DNA of 64,000 bases from Epithemia pelagica (lineage: Eukaryota > Bacillariophyta > Bacillariophyceae > Surirellales > Surirellaceae), in the NCBI GenBank assembly GCA_946965045.2, contig OX337231.1:3658001-3722000 (forward strand), read 5' to 3'. The notes under the pieces were generated by a model. The model did not search any database. It had not been told where the DNA came from and saw only the letters and a list, made by a program, of their open reading frames with translations. Both the position numbers and the translations under genes were made by a program. The stretch's first letter is position 1. Every line of letters starts with the position of its first letter. This document shows, piece by piece, positions 19,066 to 31,401 of this stretch.

Positions 19066-20215
19066 TTAGCCGGGAAAATGGAGCGATGGTTCGCTTTCTT
19101 TTTCCAGCCACTCAAAGTTGTCCAAATTCAATCCTCTCATCGACGATTCATCGTATTCAAGCGCTCCTTCAAGAGAGTCTTCGCCCAACTCATCGACCTC
19201 CCGTTGTGCTTCGCTTTCAACTTCGTGTTCTGAAACTAGTGACACACTCATTTCGTCGAGCCACTCCAGGTCCAAGGCATGTTCGATCGTGGGAAGAGGA
19301 TGGGTCGGTGGTAGTAGTAGTAATGGATCCTCCTCAACCATACTGGGAGCAACAGGTTTGCTAACCGATTTTGTGTACGTATGGGTTTGTGCCCTAGCAG
19401 CTTTGGTGACTTTCACGTTTGGTCTCCGGGTACGAGTTGGTGCCTTTCTCGTACTCCGGCGGGCTACTCGAGGCGGCGCTGGGCTACGTCGGGAGGTTGC
19501 TCGCGTTTGATTAGTGTCTTTAATCAGACTGCGTCGATGCCGCAAGGCCTGCAGAATAAAAACAAAATGAAGCGCGATTAGAAGTTTGAGCTGTTCCAAG
19601 ACAAAACCTTGGGAACTGATCAACGTACCTGAGCCACTTTGAGCCTCGCTTCATTATCTGTGACCTCGTACAGTGCTCCGGTGGACGATCCGATGCGCAA
19701 AAAGCGGCCACCGTTGCTCTTGATAATATTGACTATTTCACTAGTAATCAAGATTTTGTCCTATTATACGTAACAACGATGATATTCCGTGAACAACAAA
19801 CGAAATGCAAAAATGAAACATCAGGAACCCAGTGCATGGCAAAAGACACAAAAAAGAGCGACAGGAACTGCAAAAAGAACTCTTGTCTTTCAACAATCCA
19901 ACGCACCTTATTCTTAGAAGCAGCAGCATATTTTGGAATTCGAGATGCAACGATTTTCGTGCAAATTCGATTTCCCTTATGCTCATATGCGCCTTTTCCT
20001 CTTCCGAGCAACACATCGGCATCGTTCACTCCGGCAGGAACAGAGCAGCCACTGGAATCCGGATCGCTGTCCGTGGTACTGGTACTGTGTTCCCGTGGCA
20101 CTTGCGGTACGTATTGGCTATCGGTGTTTTCGGAAGCTTCGCCGCTGGACTCAAAGTTCGCTCTCCCGACAGACTCTTTTTGCTTTGCTTGCCGGCTCCG
20201 CAGTATAGGAGGCAT
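19066..20215 (-). CDS. LLGRG (DUF6824-like) domain protein 3, spliced
   Basis: Model on the minus strand: exons 19907-20215, 19629-19760 and 19066-19548, giving 307 aa. Introns are 146 and 80 nt with GT..AG ends, all phase 0. The domain runs DADVLLGRGKGAYEHKGN .. AAASKNK | DKILIT .. GGRFLR .. EARLKVAQ | ALRHRRS. Both introns fall at the same sites as in paralogues 1 and 2. A long Arg/Lys-rich segment and an acidic tail follow. The start is uncertain: 20215 is a good ATG, but the frame stays open upstream to about 20470 with further ATGs. Function unknown. Confidence 0.78.
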
Positions 20216-23200
20216 GATTAAGGCATGAGATACGATGATGATCAGCTTGTGCTCTCGACCAGGATGATCGAAGCGAGCAACAGCGCGGCAGCGCGAAATC
20301 AAACAAACAATAAGGAACTTTCCATCGATACCCAAAAAGACATCGGCTTCGTCTCCGGCTTGTCGCACCTCTTGCGCGCTCAACGAAAAAGGCGCCATCT
20401 GGTGGCATGTGTATGGCACATGGAACATGGGGGATGGGGGCAATACAGCCACGTACAGGGGTGAACCCCACAAACTGGACCCAAAGATTCATGATGTTAA
20501 ATAAATTGAGTCCCGTCAGAAGTACAAGGGAGACATTCGAGATTCAAGCGAAAGTGACGTATGAGCTTTTGAGCGTTGCCCTCCCCAAAGAGCAAAGAGG
20601 TAGTTACCATAGCTCTCGAAGGCTTTGGCCGCCATGTTCCGGCCTCTCTGAACAGCTTCACCCAAGCTCGAGTTCCTCTCGTATCATGCAACGACAAAGG
20701 ATAAGGTGGTATCACCCTGAGCGGACCACCGACGACAGGATTATGAGTAGAAAGTTAGTGTGCAGATTAGTTTCCGCATGAGGAGACGAGAGAGAAAGAA
20801 GGGCGAGATCAACAATCAACACTCACTTTCGAAATTCAGGTCATGTATTCTTGGCCAGAATTATCCATGTCACAAGACGACGCTGAACATTTGCAAGCCG
20901 CCATTATTGGTTTCGCAGACAATCGGGTATATCAAACATAACTCACAGATGTCGTCGAATATTCTGTCCACAACCATGATCTCTTTTCGCCTTGCAAGCT
21001 TCCTGTATTTTGATGCCACCTTGATCAATTTCTTGCAGCCTCGTCATTACCACCTGCCATTTTCTTTTTTGTCCAACGCATCATCCCCCATCATGTGTTT
21101 AATGGCTGAGCGATTGCATCATGGCCAACAAGAGTGCTTCGAAACCCGGCCTTTTTCCATGTTCGTTTGAATCAGAACAGCAAAAACACAGAGTTTATCA
21201 GGGAAACATGCGATTCAATGAAAGAAAGGAATTTGCTATTGGTTGCCTCGAGTACCATTCTGATTTCCGCATTACTGCATCCCATGAATGATCTTGACAG
21301 CCATGCCTCGTAGATTAGAGATTACTATTTCTTGCCCATTAAAATGTGAGAAAGTGTGAACCGAATTCTAGTAATGAAAATGCGATGGGGAGCTGACTGG
21401 TTGACTCAAGCGCTCAAGCATCGATAATCGATATAGACAAAACGACATCATAAACAGTTCATGATGTCCTCGGCAATTCTCAATATTTGCATAACAGATT
21501 ACAGCCCACATGATCGCGGCTCCTATTAGGCTTTAATACTCGTATCGAGTACGAGTAACGAGTATACTCGTACTCGTACGAACCCGAAATAATAATGAAA
21601 TACGAGTATTGATATTGTTACAGTACGAGTATAACTTTTACGACTACGATATTCGATTTTTGAGATCATACCGCGTAGCACAGCTATCTTAGGACTTAAG
21701 GTTAGGAGTAGGAGTAGTTACTATTACTAGGAGTATCTCTTAGCTAGTACTCCTAGATAGTGGAGTAGACAAGAGATAGCTATGGCAAAATACTCCTAAT
21801 ACTCGCCTAGGGGAATACTCTATGAAATTGTATGGAAGTCGATTCGAGTTTTCCTGTGAAGAAAGCATATTTCCCTCACACGATTCACGAAGCCGGTTTC
21901 ATGGACCAACCAGAAACATGGCAAAAAATGACTAAATCCTTGAGAAATGCGTATTGGGCTTGAAGCACTGATAGAGAAGAAGAATTAAAGGTCAAATTGG
22001 ATAAACAGCAAAGAGTGTGGAGGCTAGTTAAGGTTTTTCTATCCAAAGATTTTGGAGTGTTCTACTTCCCGTGCCACTCGTCATCCTGTTCTTCCGCTCC
22101 TCGGTGATCCCTCACACTTTGCCTCACACAAATCCAGTAACTTTTTGGATTTTCCAGCTTTTTTGTATGTGTGATGATGATGTGGGCCGTCAGAGCAATG
22201 CCAACTACCAACACACAGTGACGGTGGGGTTCTCTCCGCAAGAACACCTGGCAGTTTGACTCATATATTTGTGGAATCTGTCTTGGAGTTGACCCTCCAA
22301 TGAGCCAATGAGATATGGCTGTTCTTATCCTTAGCCGACTTTCTCTGGTAACTCCGACTTTCTCTGGTAACTGGTTTCCACTCCGTACATGAGCGTCGTC
22401 ATTCCAGTCGGCGAACGTTGCATCATTGGAAGTCAATGGCACTCATCCATACACACAGAAATGCCACTGCAAGAGATCAAAATGGTTCAAAGCGTCATCC
22501 TAATCCGTCTGTGTATTTGAACGAGTAAACTGCGCTCGATGCAAGTCCTCCGTGCAGCCCGTGCAGCCTGTGCCTCTGGTAAGTGACGAATCAAGTTGCC
22601 TGTCATCTGCTAACACCCATTTTACCATTTCCGTACGATAGATCTGTAAAGCCAATCATGGAAATTGTGCCGTTTGCTTGGAATTGAATCATGACGATGT
22701 CGCTTACTGTTTCTGGAAGCAAACATGACTGCGGATTTTATCTTTGTTCCTTGGTAACAACTATCCGAACAGGATTCTTACGTTGTTATCAAGGACAAAG
22801 GTAATATCCACGATCATGTTTGCTTCCGTGCTTGGCGTGCTCCGCTCCTGGAACTAGAAGGATCACTGGCTGCTCATCGTCCTTGGACAAGACGAGCGGG
22901 TTTTGACTCCAGCGTGGCTCATCATTCGTGTGAGATCAAGTTGATTCGGTGAGTTGTGCCCGTGAAAAAATGCGATATGATACCTTTGCCATTTTGGTAC
23001 CTAAAGCGGCACTGGATCCCATTTTCTCAACTCGTTTGGCGCAGTTTTTGTCACAGAGAACGGAAGGAAGATCGATACACCACAGTTTTCAACCCTTCAC
23101 TGAAGTAATGGTACCTGTCCAAAGTTGACGGTATTTCAAAGGGCTTTGAAGAGGGATTACGAGAGAGTGCTCTCTTCGAAAGAACGTTTGTCATGTTCTC

Positions 23201-23428
23201 CTGTTTATCTGCAGCAAGGATTCTTTGCTAGTTTCATTACTTGTCGCAAATCTCTATGATATCTACCTAGATTAAACCAGTTCTTTTGAGACCTTTCCCC
23301 AAACTACGGCGTCTACATGCCTCTACATCACATGTTTCAGTTGTTGTAGGAACATAGAAAATGAATTAGGTAAGAGTGGCAAATAAGTATGAAAGGAAAG
23401 AACGCGAATCAGATGGATCTCTGGAGCG
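20216..23428. other. 3.2 kb intergenic, no gene called
   Basis: Overlapping frames of under 140 codons on both strands with no recognisable domain. Reiterated ACGAGT/GAGTA microsatellite lies at about 21536-21625, and a 21-bp tandem repeat (GACTTTCTCTGGTAACT core) at about 22328-22370. No RNA gene was recognised. Confidence 0.45.
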
Positions 23429-24040
23429 TCAAGCGAGGGGAGGTGTGATATTGCTGCCCGTATAGAACGAAGGACGAGCCCCTGTATCGCCAGAGTCACA
23501 AAGCCGCATACGTTGTTGGACTTCGTTCCATCGACTTTCCCCCGCTCTCAAACGAGCGGGAGATTGGGGTACTCTTGCTACTATCGGAGCGACCGCGGGA
23601 GGAACAGGAGTAAAAGTTCCCATGTCATGACGTCCAAACGGAGCACCCGTGTCTCCTTCGTCGCATAATCTCATGTGAAATTTGACAGTATCCCAACGCG
23701 ACGATCCTTCGGCGTTGTAGTACATTGGCTTCCTCGGAGCTGAAGGGGAAGTACAGAGTTCTTGCGGAGATTGAAGAGGTTCTTGTGGGGCGGAGGGAAC
23801 AACGGCACCTGCTGGAGGAGGAGGCATTGGAGGCGCCATGGGGCTTGTCGCGGCATAGGTATACGAAGAATCCCCCATTGACGACATGAAATGAGGGGAA
23901 CCGATGACATGGACAGATGGCCCCGAGACTCCCTTTGTCAAGGGTTGAAAGGCCTCACCCGTGAAAGAAAGCAAAAGAATTGGTAGTCCACGAAGAAAGA
24001 ACATTGTCATATGGTCCGCAAAAGATGAGAATTTGACCAT
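23429..24040 (-). CDS. putative plastid-targeted protein with two RLCD.GDTGA repeats
   Basis: 203 aa from the ATG at 24040. The N-terminus has a hydrophobic signal-peptide core (FFLRGLPILLLSF, residues 14-26) ending in GEAFQP. An Ala-Phe at the cleavage point followed by Pro is the hallmark of diatom plastid presequences. A Pro/Ala-rich linker follows, then two copies of a roughly 22-residue unit, SRW-x2-V-x3-MRLCD-x-GDTGA (about 114-135 and 166-187). I do not recognise the family. A plastid role is inferred from the presequence only; secretion is the alternative. Its upstream region is a dispersed repeat. Confidence 0.62.
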   Translation of the reverse strand: MVKFSSFADHMTMFFLRGLPILLLSFTGEAFQPLTKGVSGPSVHVIGSPHFMSSMGDSSYTYAATSPMAPPMPPPPAGAVVPSAPQEPLQSPQELCTSPSAPRKPMYYNAEGSSRWDTVKFHMRLCDEGDTGAPFGRHDMGTFTPVPPAVAPIVARVPQSPARLRAGESRWNEVQQRMRLCDSGDTGARPSFYTGSNITPPLA

Positions 24041-24054
24041 TTTCACATCTCTGT

Positions 24055-24199
24055 CACGGTCTTTCCCCTGACTGGAATTGTGCGACCAAGCCTTCTCTAC
24101 AACCCCGATGTTGAAAATTAATTTACTATCAAATTAATTGTACTGTGTGAATGGAATCTTAAGAAAAATTATCCAAAATTGCGTAGTCCTGTCCCCCTC
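24055..24199 (-). repeat. dispersed repeat R1, copy 2 (inverted)
   Basis: Reverse-complement match to 15548-15691 over about 145 bp. It begins 15 bp upstream of the ATG of the putative plastid protein, so it forms that gene's leader and promoter region. Confidence 0.75.
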
Positions 24200-24245
24200 C
24201 TCTTAATTTTTGTACATTCCGGGAATCCGCAAATTACGGTAGATG

Positions 24246-27200
24246 GATATTACGTCATCGTGCAAGGCAATACGTGTGTTTTCGCCTTTCAAGCCGCTTG
24301 GTCGTGATCGTGGTCGTATGCCGGAAGGACGGCGAGGGAAAAGCATAACATGGGCGGATGCACATAGCTAGAGATTAGAGATACCATAAGTCCACCACAA
24401 TCTTCAGAAAACTCGCTATCAAGGACACGCTCTATTATGGAGAAGGAGTATTTCGTCGGAGAAAGCAACATGAAAGAGGGAAGTTGTAGGTCTAGAATCT
24501 CCTTCACAGATTTCTTGGTCCTATCTATGCCGACACGGTCATGTTCAGATACACTCTCAAGTTTTCCGCTGTAGAGCACCAGGATTTGACAAATCGTTTC
24601 ACAACCAATATTAGTAGATAAATCAGACAGTGGATCGTATCTTTGCTTTTGATTACAACAGTATTCGTCACGAATATTGTGAGCCAACAGCAAAGATAAA
24701 ATCCGCTGTCCTGAAGAATCGTACTACTAGTTGGCCCTGTCATTCCCTGGACGGCAGGATGACTTCAACATATGAGTGAGCCACAGAAGCGAGGAAATGT
24801 AACCGCAACTTCCGATAGAAGCCAATTTAAAAGTTCTGAGCGGGCAGCTCCTCGTTTGACACAACATGAAAAATACGAAGTCACCATTCTGTCTCAGCCA
24901 TGCGTCCTCATACTCCAACAAAAGGTAGAAGTTTGTATGTTTCTAGGGGACGTGGAAATGCTGGTATTTGTTGTTCTCGGCACTTTTGCTTCTGTCACTG
25001 TAACTCCGTCAATAGAAACATGTTGTTAGAACGAGGACAATGACGTAACACATGCAAGTCTTGTTTGTCAGATGCAATGCTCAGTTGGATGTTGTCTTTG
25101 TATTGGGCGTCGTCCTGGTTACCAACAGGGAAACAACAAAAACAAGGATAAAATCCAACTCTGCCTCACCACCGATCCTCAATTTCGATCACAAGCGTGT
25201 CAATTACACGGTCCAGACAATCGTACAAGCTCCCGATTTCGCACCGTTCAGCCATTGTCGTTACCTGACACGACAAAGTGGTCAGCTGAGATAGATTCGA
25301 TTTTATGAGGAAAAGGCAACTCTTCTAGTTGACCTCCTACCGGTAGGCTACTTCACGATCACAATGTCCGTAGTCCCTAAAGAACTTCGTTCGTATTCTA
25401 TATTTGTCTACCCTGGTCCCACTAACCACATTTTCAATGCCCCAATTCCCAATCCCGAGTCCAGAAAAGGTGACTGGCGGCTAGCCTCTTGGCTGCTTTG
25501 TCATAGCAACAAACGGATGCTGGGAGACTCTGATAACAAGGAGCCATCTAAAACTGAAGTATATTCGATACTTCTCGGATGCCAATTGCCTCATATCAAA
25601 CTGCCCCCCTAAAAGATTCACTTCTTATATTACGCAAATTAACGATTAGAATGTCCATGCGATAAGTCACTGGACGCGGGACATGTTGTGCTTTCATCAA
25701 ACGTGGAACGAAATATCCACACAAGACATCGTCTAAGATTGTCCCAATTCTTCAGTCAGTAGCTCACCTTAACCATACGAATATGAAATAGGGGCCCTTG
25801 TGGAAGGTGATACCGATCGTCGTGCATGGGAGAAAGAAGCACAGTTCTTGCCATTGCCTGAAGAGTGTTGGGAGACAAATGATTCCAGTACAGAAGAAAG
25901 TCTCGGGAACGTCCTCTGTCGTCTAATCTTGGGAGGCATCAAATGGATCGATTGGAGTGAGAAGATACCTGTCGGTTGGGGTCTGAGCCAGTTCTGCACG
26001 GTTCCGTACATTGATGTGGATTTGACCCTTGTTGTTTGCAAAAGACTTGCGTCAAAAAGGCCTCTGCGAAGAACTAAAGGAACGGGGCAAGATAGAATGA
26101 GAGTTTTGTTACAGTCAAGAAACGTCTTGGTAGCAGCCTCTGCCAACTACCAACCCTTACCAAGGACAAAATCCACATTAATGCTAAGGCCACCGTCGTA
26201 TTCACCCAACGCACGAACTATCCAATTGGTCACCATGATCCATGATATGTGGTACCGTCATCCATCATGCGATCTCCACGTTCACGTTACTTGGTCCATC
26301 TAGACTTGGTTTCGGAGGCAAGGTAGAATTATGAGATATCCTGAATAGAGCAAAGTTACATACAAAACGGCGAATGATAAGGACATGCATGGAGTCATAC
26401 GGATTAAACAAACCTCACATCGTCTGGATTAGGGAGAGCCACTAGTTTTCTCCGAGACCAGATCCGCTGGTAATCTACTTCGTGTTGCTGTTAACATATT
26501 TGTGGATTTTGAAATTATGGCAAGTAGACTCCTAGGTAGGAGGAGTTGCTTTGACTTTCCATTTCCAACCGACGACCAGATGCCAATTCAAACTAGTGAC
26601 GAAGGGTTCGCTCAGTCCTGGATTGGCGGTTGTTGGTTGGTGACTCTCCAACAGTGCCTTTTCGAGACAACATCGGTTCCATGATGGTGCCAACAGTTGT
26701 CGGTTATCATCTGGTTTTTGTGTTCGGCATTGCGTTTGTGCTTTTGTTATAAAGGGCAAATGTGAGTGGGAGGACAGTGAAACTCAGTGAGAAAACAATC
26801 GTCATGAGAAAGCTTATTCATAAGCACACTCATTGAAGATCCGTGTCCTTGGTCCTCAAGATCACTCATCACTGGTATGTAGGAGCGTAGGAGCTGGTAG
26901 CTTGTAGAGCAGCGCATCATCAAGCAGGATATTCCGTATTCAGCGCTTGACCGTGTCAAGAAATGATTTGCTAATCTTCTGGAAAAGCTGAAGAGGAAAT
27001 CTATGTATGTGTATGTGGTGTTGATGGGAAATGGGTTCACGGTTCACTACTACCTACTCCTAACTCCTACTCCCCGGAGTAATACTGATAGGAGTATAAC
27101 CTTAGGAGTAGGCGCTCCATCTACAATGAAACAATAGCCTATTATTTCTAACTCTCTAGCACTCTCGGGAAGTAGGTAGCTCTTTCTCCAGCGCTTGACT

Positions 27201-27876
27201 TGCTCAAGCAAGTGTCCCCGCTCCAGCTCCCAGCGAAGAAAGTTTGTTGTGCGTTGCGAGGTGCGAGATGCGAGACCTGTCGTGAGTGTGAGTGGTGAGC
27301 GGCGAGTGGTGTGAGGAGTACATGGGCGTAGCTCCGAATTCGCATTTCCTCAAATAAAATGGATACGTTACGCCTCAGCCAGTTCCCAATATCTAATACG
27401 AGTAGATACTCGTAGTAGATAGTAGATTTTAGAGCTGTATTGAACGAGTACTCGTACTCGTACGAGTATGGAGTATGGAGTATGGAACGTACGAAGTACG
27501 AAGTCGAAGTAAGAGAAAAGAGAACTCAACTGAATGACACGACTTGACACAAAGGAGAGAGGAGATGCAAGCTGCAAGCTGCAAGTCGGAACTTTGAACG
27601 GCTCCGAAGTATTCCAGAGGTCCCTACAAGTTTTATCTGATTTCTCTGCTCATTAACAGAAGCCCATTCTGGTATGATCATTCTTCATTTAATCCACACT
27701 GTTTCGTTCTCGTTGAACCAGTAAATTTCCCAAGGTTATCGGACATCAGAGGCAGTACTATGTTGGTGAACCCAACCAATTTTACTTTCCCAGGCGATTT
27801 TTTCACTTGCTAGGAGCTACTCCATAATATCTACTCCATCTCTCTCGATAATCCCGCGGCGAGCTTCTCGTCCTTG
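24246..27876. other. 3.6 kb intergenic, no firm gene
   Basis: Apart from a doubtful frame at 25800-26303, nothing is supported. GAGTACTCGTACTCG-type microsatellite lies at about 27400-27480. Confidence 0.4.
25800..26303 (+). pseudogene. doubtful EF1B GEF-like fragment
   Basis: A 167-codon frame without a leading ATG. One stretch, IKWIDWSEKIPVGWGLSQF, resembles the LLWG..KLVPVGYGIKKLQ motif of the guanine-exchange domain of elongation factor 1B beta/delta. The usual continuation (VVEDDLVS..) is not clearly present and no N-terminal half is found. It could be a decayed retrocopy or chance similarity. I would not use it without a profile search. Confidence 0.22.
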
Positions 27877-27917
27877 TAAGGGCTGGGTAAGCCGATCCAT
27901 GTTCGGCTAAGTAGGCT

Positions 27918-28444
27918 CAGTACATTAAGCTACGTAGTACTACTTTCATGACTGTAACAAGTGGGGCGAATGGTTACAAATCGAAAACTTGCTGCCACGA
28001 GAAACAATGCAATCCGGAAACCATCACTCGACAATGGTCGAAGAAATCACCCCCATGGCAATAACTTCCTCAATAATAGAGCTTGCCTCGACCGCTTTGA
28101 CAAGAAGATTATTTACTACTAGAGTGACTATGCTTTCAATTCGGTCGAGTCAGCATTGAAAAATGAGTGAGTTAGGGCGGTCGTTCGATTTCATCACCAC
28201 AGAAAAATGAGTATACCTTTTGATCCAACGCGACAAATCTTCTGTAGCTGCAGAACACAGTAATACTAGCAAACTCAAACAACTTACAGTAGTAGGATGT
28301 TGATGCGATGCATCGGTAAATGCATGCGGCATCAACGGATCTCGCCGTCATCGTGGAGTGTTTTTGCATTTTTTCGGACTTCCCACCATTTCAGGTAATA
28401 CGTGTACTATGGGATTTTATGTACGCTAAGTAGCTTTTGTACTG
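27918..28444. mobile_element. about 0.5-kb MITE nested in the left TIR
   Basis: It splits the left terminal repeat, as shown by the uninterrupted right terminal repeat. Its ends are imperfect inverted repeats: CAGTACATTAAGCTACGTAG against the complement of the right end, CAGTACAAAAGCTACTTAG. No coding capacity. Boundaries are ambiguous by about 3 bp, because CAG/CTG could belong to the element or the target. Confidence 0.65.
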
Positions 28445-28636
28445 GGAGCTGGGGTAATCCTGAGCAGCTCGCTGTCATTCCAGGCAAAGTCTGACTACAA
28501 AGCGGAACACGACCAGAACGCTTAATCGATGTACTATAGCATAAACTATGAACATGGACAAATAGAGAACTAATATAAAGATTTAGGCCCACCACCACCC
28601 GGTTTTTGCAACCGCCCCAAATCATACTACATTAAT

Positions 28637-29706
28637 TTACAGACGCACCATCTTGTGCTTCATGCCGCCTTCAAATTGTGCGTCCGGCTCATGTAGGGAA
28701 ATCAACAACGCTCTGAATCCGTTTGTTGTGTCGTACATAAATTCGTAGTCGAACCTGCTTTGGACCATGAAAGGAAGAGAAAGAGAAAACTTTGACCTGA
28801 CAAAGTCTGTTTCTCTTTTTCGCATCTGATTCATGGCGTCTTCCAAAGCAAGTTTCATTCGTAGGTTTTTCTCCTCGACATGCCACTCTCTGGGCATGTG
28901 TTGGGTTAGATAATGGATATGAGTTGCGTTGTCAGGCCAAATTACCTTCACATGTACCTGTAGCTGGCTCGGATCCACTTCAATCAAGCAATTTGTTGTG
29001 TCTTCATGTGCAATACCTGTAGGCAACACCACCAAAATCACCAAATGACGCTGTTTCTTGTCGTCGACCCACTGTGTCAAGACATGAGGAGGCTCCCAAT
29101 TCCTCATCATGTCATTACCACTGTCTTCTTCATTCGTCTTTTTCCTCTTTTGTTGTAGTTGTACCTGTAGTGTCTCCTGTAATGGCATGGATCCTGCCGC
29201 CCTTTTCTTCACCATAGCATCGTCACTGACAACAGACTCAGGAGCGACCTTGGCAGCAACACCTGGTCATAAAAGACAATAAACCACAACAGGTAAGGAC
29301 AGTGACTCAACAATCAAACAAACAGTGTACACTGGCACTTACCTTGTCCTTTGGACGACCCAAACAAAGAAGGAGCTGGTTTGAGATCTCCATCATTGGG
29401 GTTCCTTACCTTTCCATCCATAGATGGGGCCGTCTCACCACGACCCAACTCATGACCAGTCTCTCTCTCATGTTGATCCTTCAAGTGGACTTGGTATTTT
29501 CTTTTGGCTTTGTTGAGTGCCGACCTGAATGATTCCAATTTGTACTTTTGGAAAACAGCGTGTTCCAACCACACAGATTTGGGTGTGGCGCTCTCCAGAA
29601 TCAAGCCTTCTGACACGATTTTGTCAAGGAATTCGGCATCTGTTGACTTTGAATTCCACGAAAGTAGGGCACCCTCGCCCAAAGTGTTGCGGCCAGACCT
29701 GGTCAT
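28637..29706 (-). CDS. Harbinger accessory (presumed DNA-binding) protein, spliced
   Basis: Model: exons 29343-29706 and 28637-29262 on the minus strand, 329 aa, intron of 80 nt with GTAAG..CAG. The N-terminal part has a helix-rich pattern, LLSWNSKSTDAEFLDKIV .. VWLEHAVFQKYKLESFRSAL, reminiscent of the Myb/SANT-like proteins that accompany Harbinger transposases and bring them to DNA. The C-terminal part is a separate globular region of unknown kind. It is divergent from the transposase with a shared 0.76-kb control region. The start could lie further upstream; the frame continues to 29778 without another ATG. Confidence 0.65.
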
Positions 29707-29899
29707 CGGAGTATAGGTACTATTAGTACGTAAAACAAAAGCGCGAGGGAGTGCAAAACCAGACTGGTCTGTTCGCACGAAAACTAATTATGACCCTAAA
29801 AACAGTTCACCAAAATCCGGACTGGGTCGGTTTTCATCATGGACTCCATTTTTCAATCGAGGAGGCCATGCCCAATTTGGCTCCAATTCTGAAAGTAGT

Positions 29900-30122
29900 G
29901 CGACCCACGTATTGCCCTTACCTTGGGTCAACCGTGGGTCGTTCGTCCAAGTGAATTGGGCACTTATAAGGTGTCCTGGGTCGGTTTTAAAAAAACGAGC
30001 TGGGTCGATTTTTTCGAGCCAGGTCGTTTTTTCAAAACCGACCCAGGACACTTTCTAGTGGTTCAAATGATATAATCAAGCGACCCACAGTCAACCCAAG
30101 ATAAGGGCAATATGTGGGTCGC
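29900..30122. mobile_element. foldback element in the transposon's central control region
   Basis: Outer arms 29900-29941 and 30080-30122 are imperfect inverted repeats beginning GCGACCCAC. Inner arms 29971-29988 and 30034-30051 are perfectly complementary over 18 bp. The whole 223 bp can form a long hairpin. It lies between the divergent transposase and accessory genes. It is either a nested MITE or part of the transposon's own regulatory DNA. Confidence 0.7.
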
Positions 30123-30462
30123 TTAAGATGTAGAAAGTAATAGGATGTTGGCGAGGTAGGGCCATTCAGAAATTCCAGTTTTTGAATGAAAACGATCTTT
30201 GAATCGATTTCTGCACCGTTCCAGGCCGGTTCCAATGACCGGACACGAATTCGAATTGGTCACTATATGTAGAACAGTACAAAGTTTAGTGTCGCTGCTC
30301 AACTGACCAGCCAATCAAATGAACGTGATGAAATTCCAAAAAACCTGTTCCAATGAACTGACAGTACTACACACGGACAGACCGAGATCAGAGTAAAGGT
30401 GTGGTCAGCATTGCGACACACACTGAGCAAACATAAATTTTCCAAAGCGGTTTTCTCCCACC

Positions 30463-31401
30463 ATGTTGGTGACACCACGAATATTCATCAACTTGGCTCT
30501 GCCAATGCTTGGTAGAGCAAGACACTCACACTCACTTGATTTCTCACGTGCTTTTCGTTCTTACTTTGGAATGTCTCCTTTGCTCTGTGTTCATGTGTGG
30601 GATGAACTGGACAGTTCATTGCCCAAAGGTGCATCGCCTCGTCATTTGTTGTGGACATTGGCTTTTCTGAAAGTCTATGCTACAGAGGATGTTATGGTCT
30701 CAATAGCCAAAACAACGAGGAAGACCTACAGGAAGTGGGTCAAAGTGTTTGTAAATTTGTTGTGTAGTGGTCTTAATTATGTAAGTACATGGCCCTACAT
30801 GAATTTGCCATGAAGTCGTCCTCCTCATATCTGACCATTGCTGTTGTTCTTATAACAGATTGTATGGGACAATAGGTTTGATTGTAGTGTACCTGGACAG
30901 GTCTGTTTCATTAGTTTGGATGGTACTGACTTCAGGATTTTGGAACCGTCACCTTTTGATCCAAAATGGTACTCGCACAAGTTTAAGGGAGCAGGTGTGA
31001 GGTATGAGGTGGGAATCTGCCTGAAAACTGGCTGGATAGTGTGGTGGAATGGTGCATTCCCTTGTGGCGCTTGGCCAGACCTACGGATTGCCAGAGACTG
31101 GCTTGTTCAAGAGCTACTACCGAATGAGAAAGTGATTGCTGATGGTGGTTACAACGATTCTGGATGCTACTTTGTCACACCTACTGGAAGAAATGACTAT
31201 CAAGACAAGATGATGGCTGATGCCAGGGCGAGACATGAAACTGTCAACAATTTACTGAAACATTACAATATCTTAAAGGAGAAATACAGAGGAGATCTGG
31301 ATGGGCATCACAAGGTGTTTGGAGCAGTGGTGAATCTGGTTCAGATGAAGATTGAAAATGGTGAGGCGAAAGTGTTTCAGATCGAAGTGGAAGATGACTA
31401 G
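30463..31401 (+). CDS. PIF/Harbinger-like DDE transposase, spliced
   Basis: Model: exons 30463-30780 and 30859-31401, 286 aa, intron of 78 nt (GTAAGT..CAG), phase 0. The first exon holds a helix-rich N-terminal region (HLLWTLAFLKVYATED .. TTRKTYRKWV) like the helix-turn-helix part of DDE_Tnp_4 proteins. The second holds the catalytic core: D in SLDGTDF, D in GAWPDLRIAR, the ADGGY motif and E in ARHETVNN. These residues would bind two metal ions and cut at the terminal repeats. No frame damage is visible, so the copy may still be functional. Confidence 0.85.

Noticed and set aside
21536-21625. ACGAGT/GAGTA-rich stretch as a regulatory array
   Set aside because: Looks like simple sequence reiteration; similar runs occur at 27400-27480 without nearby genes.
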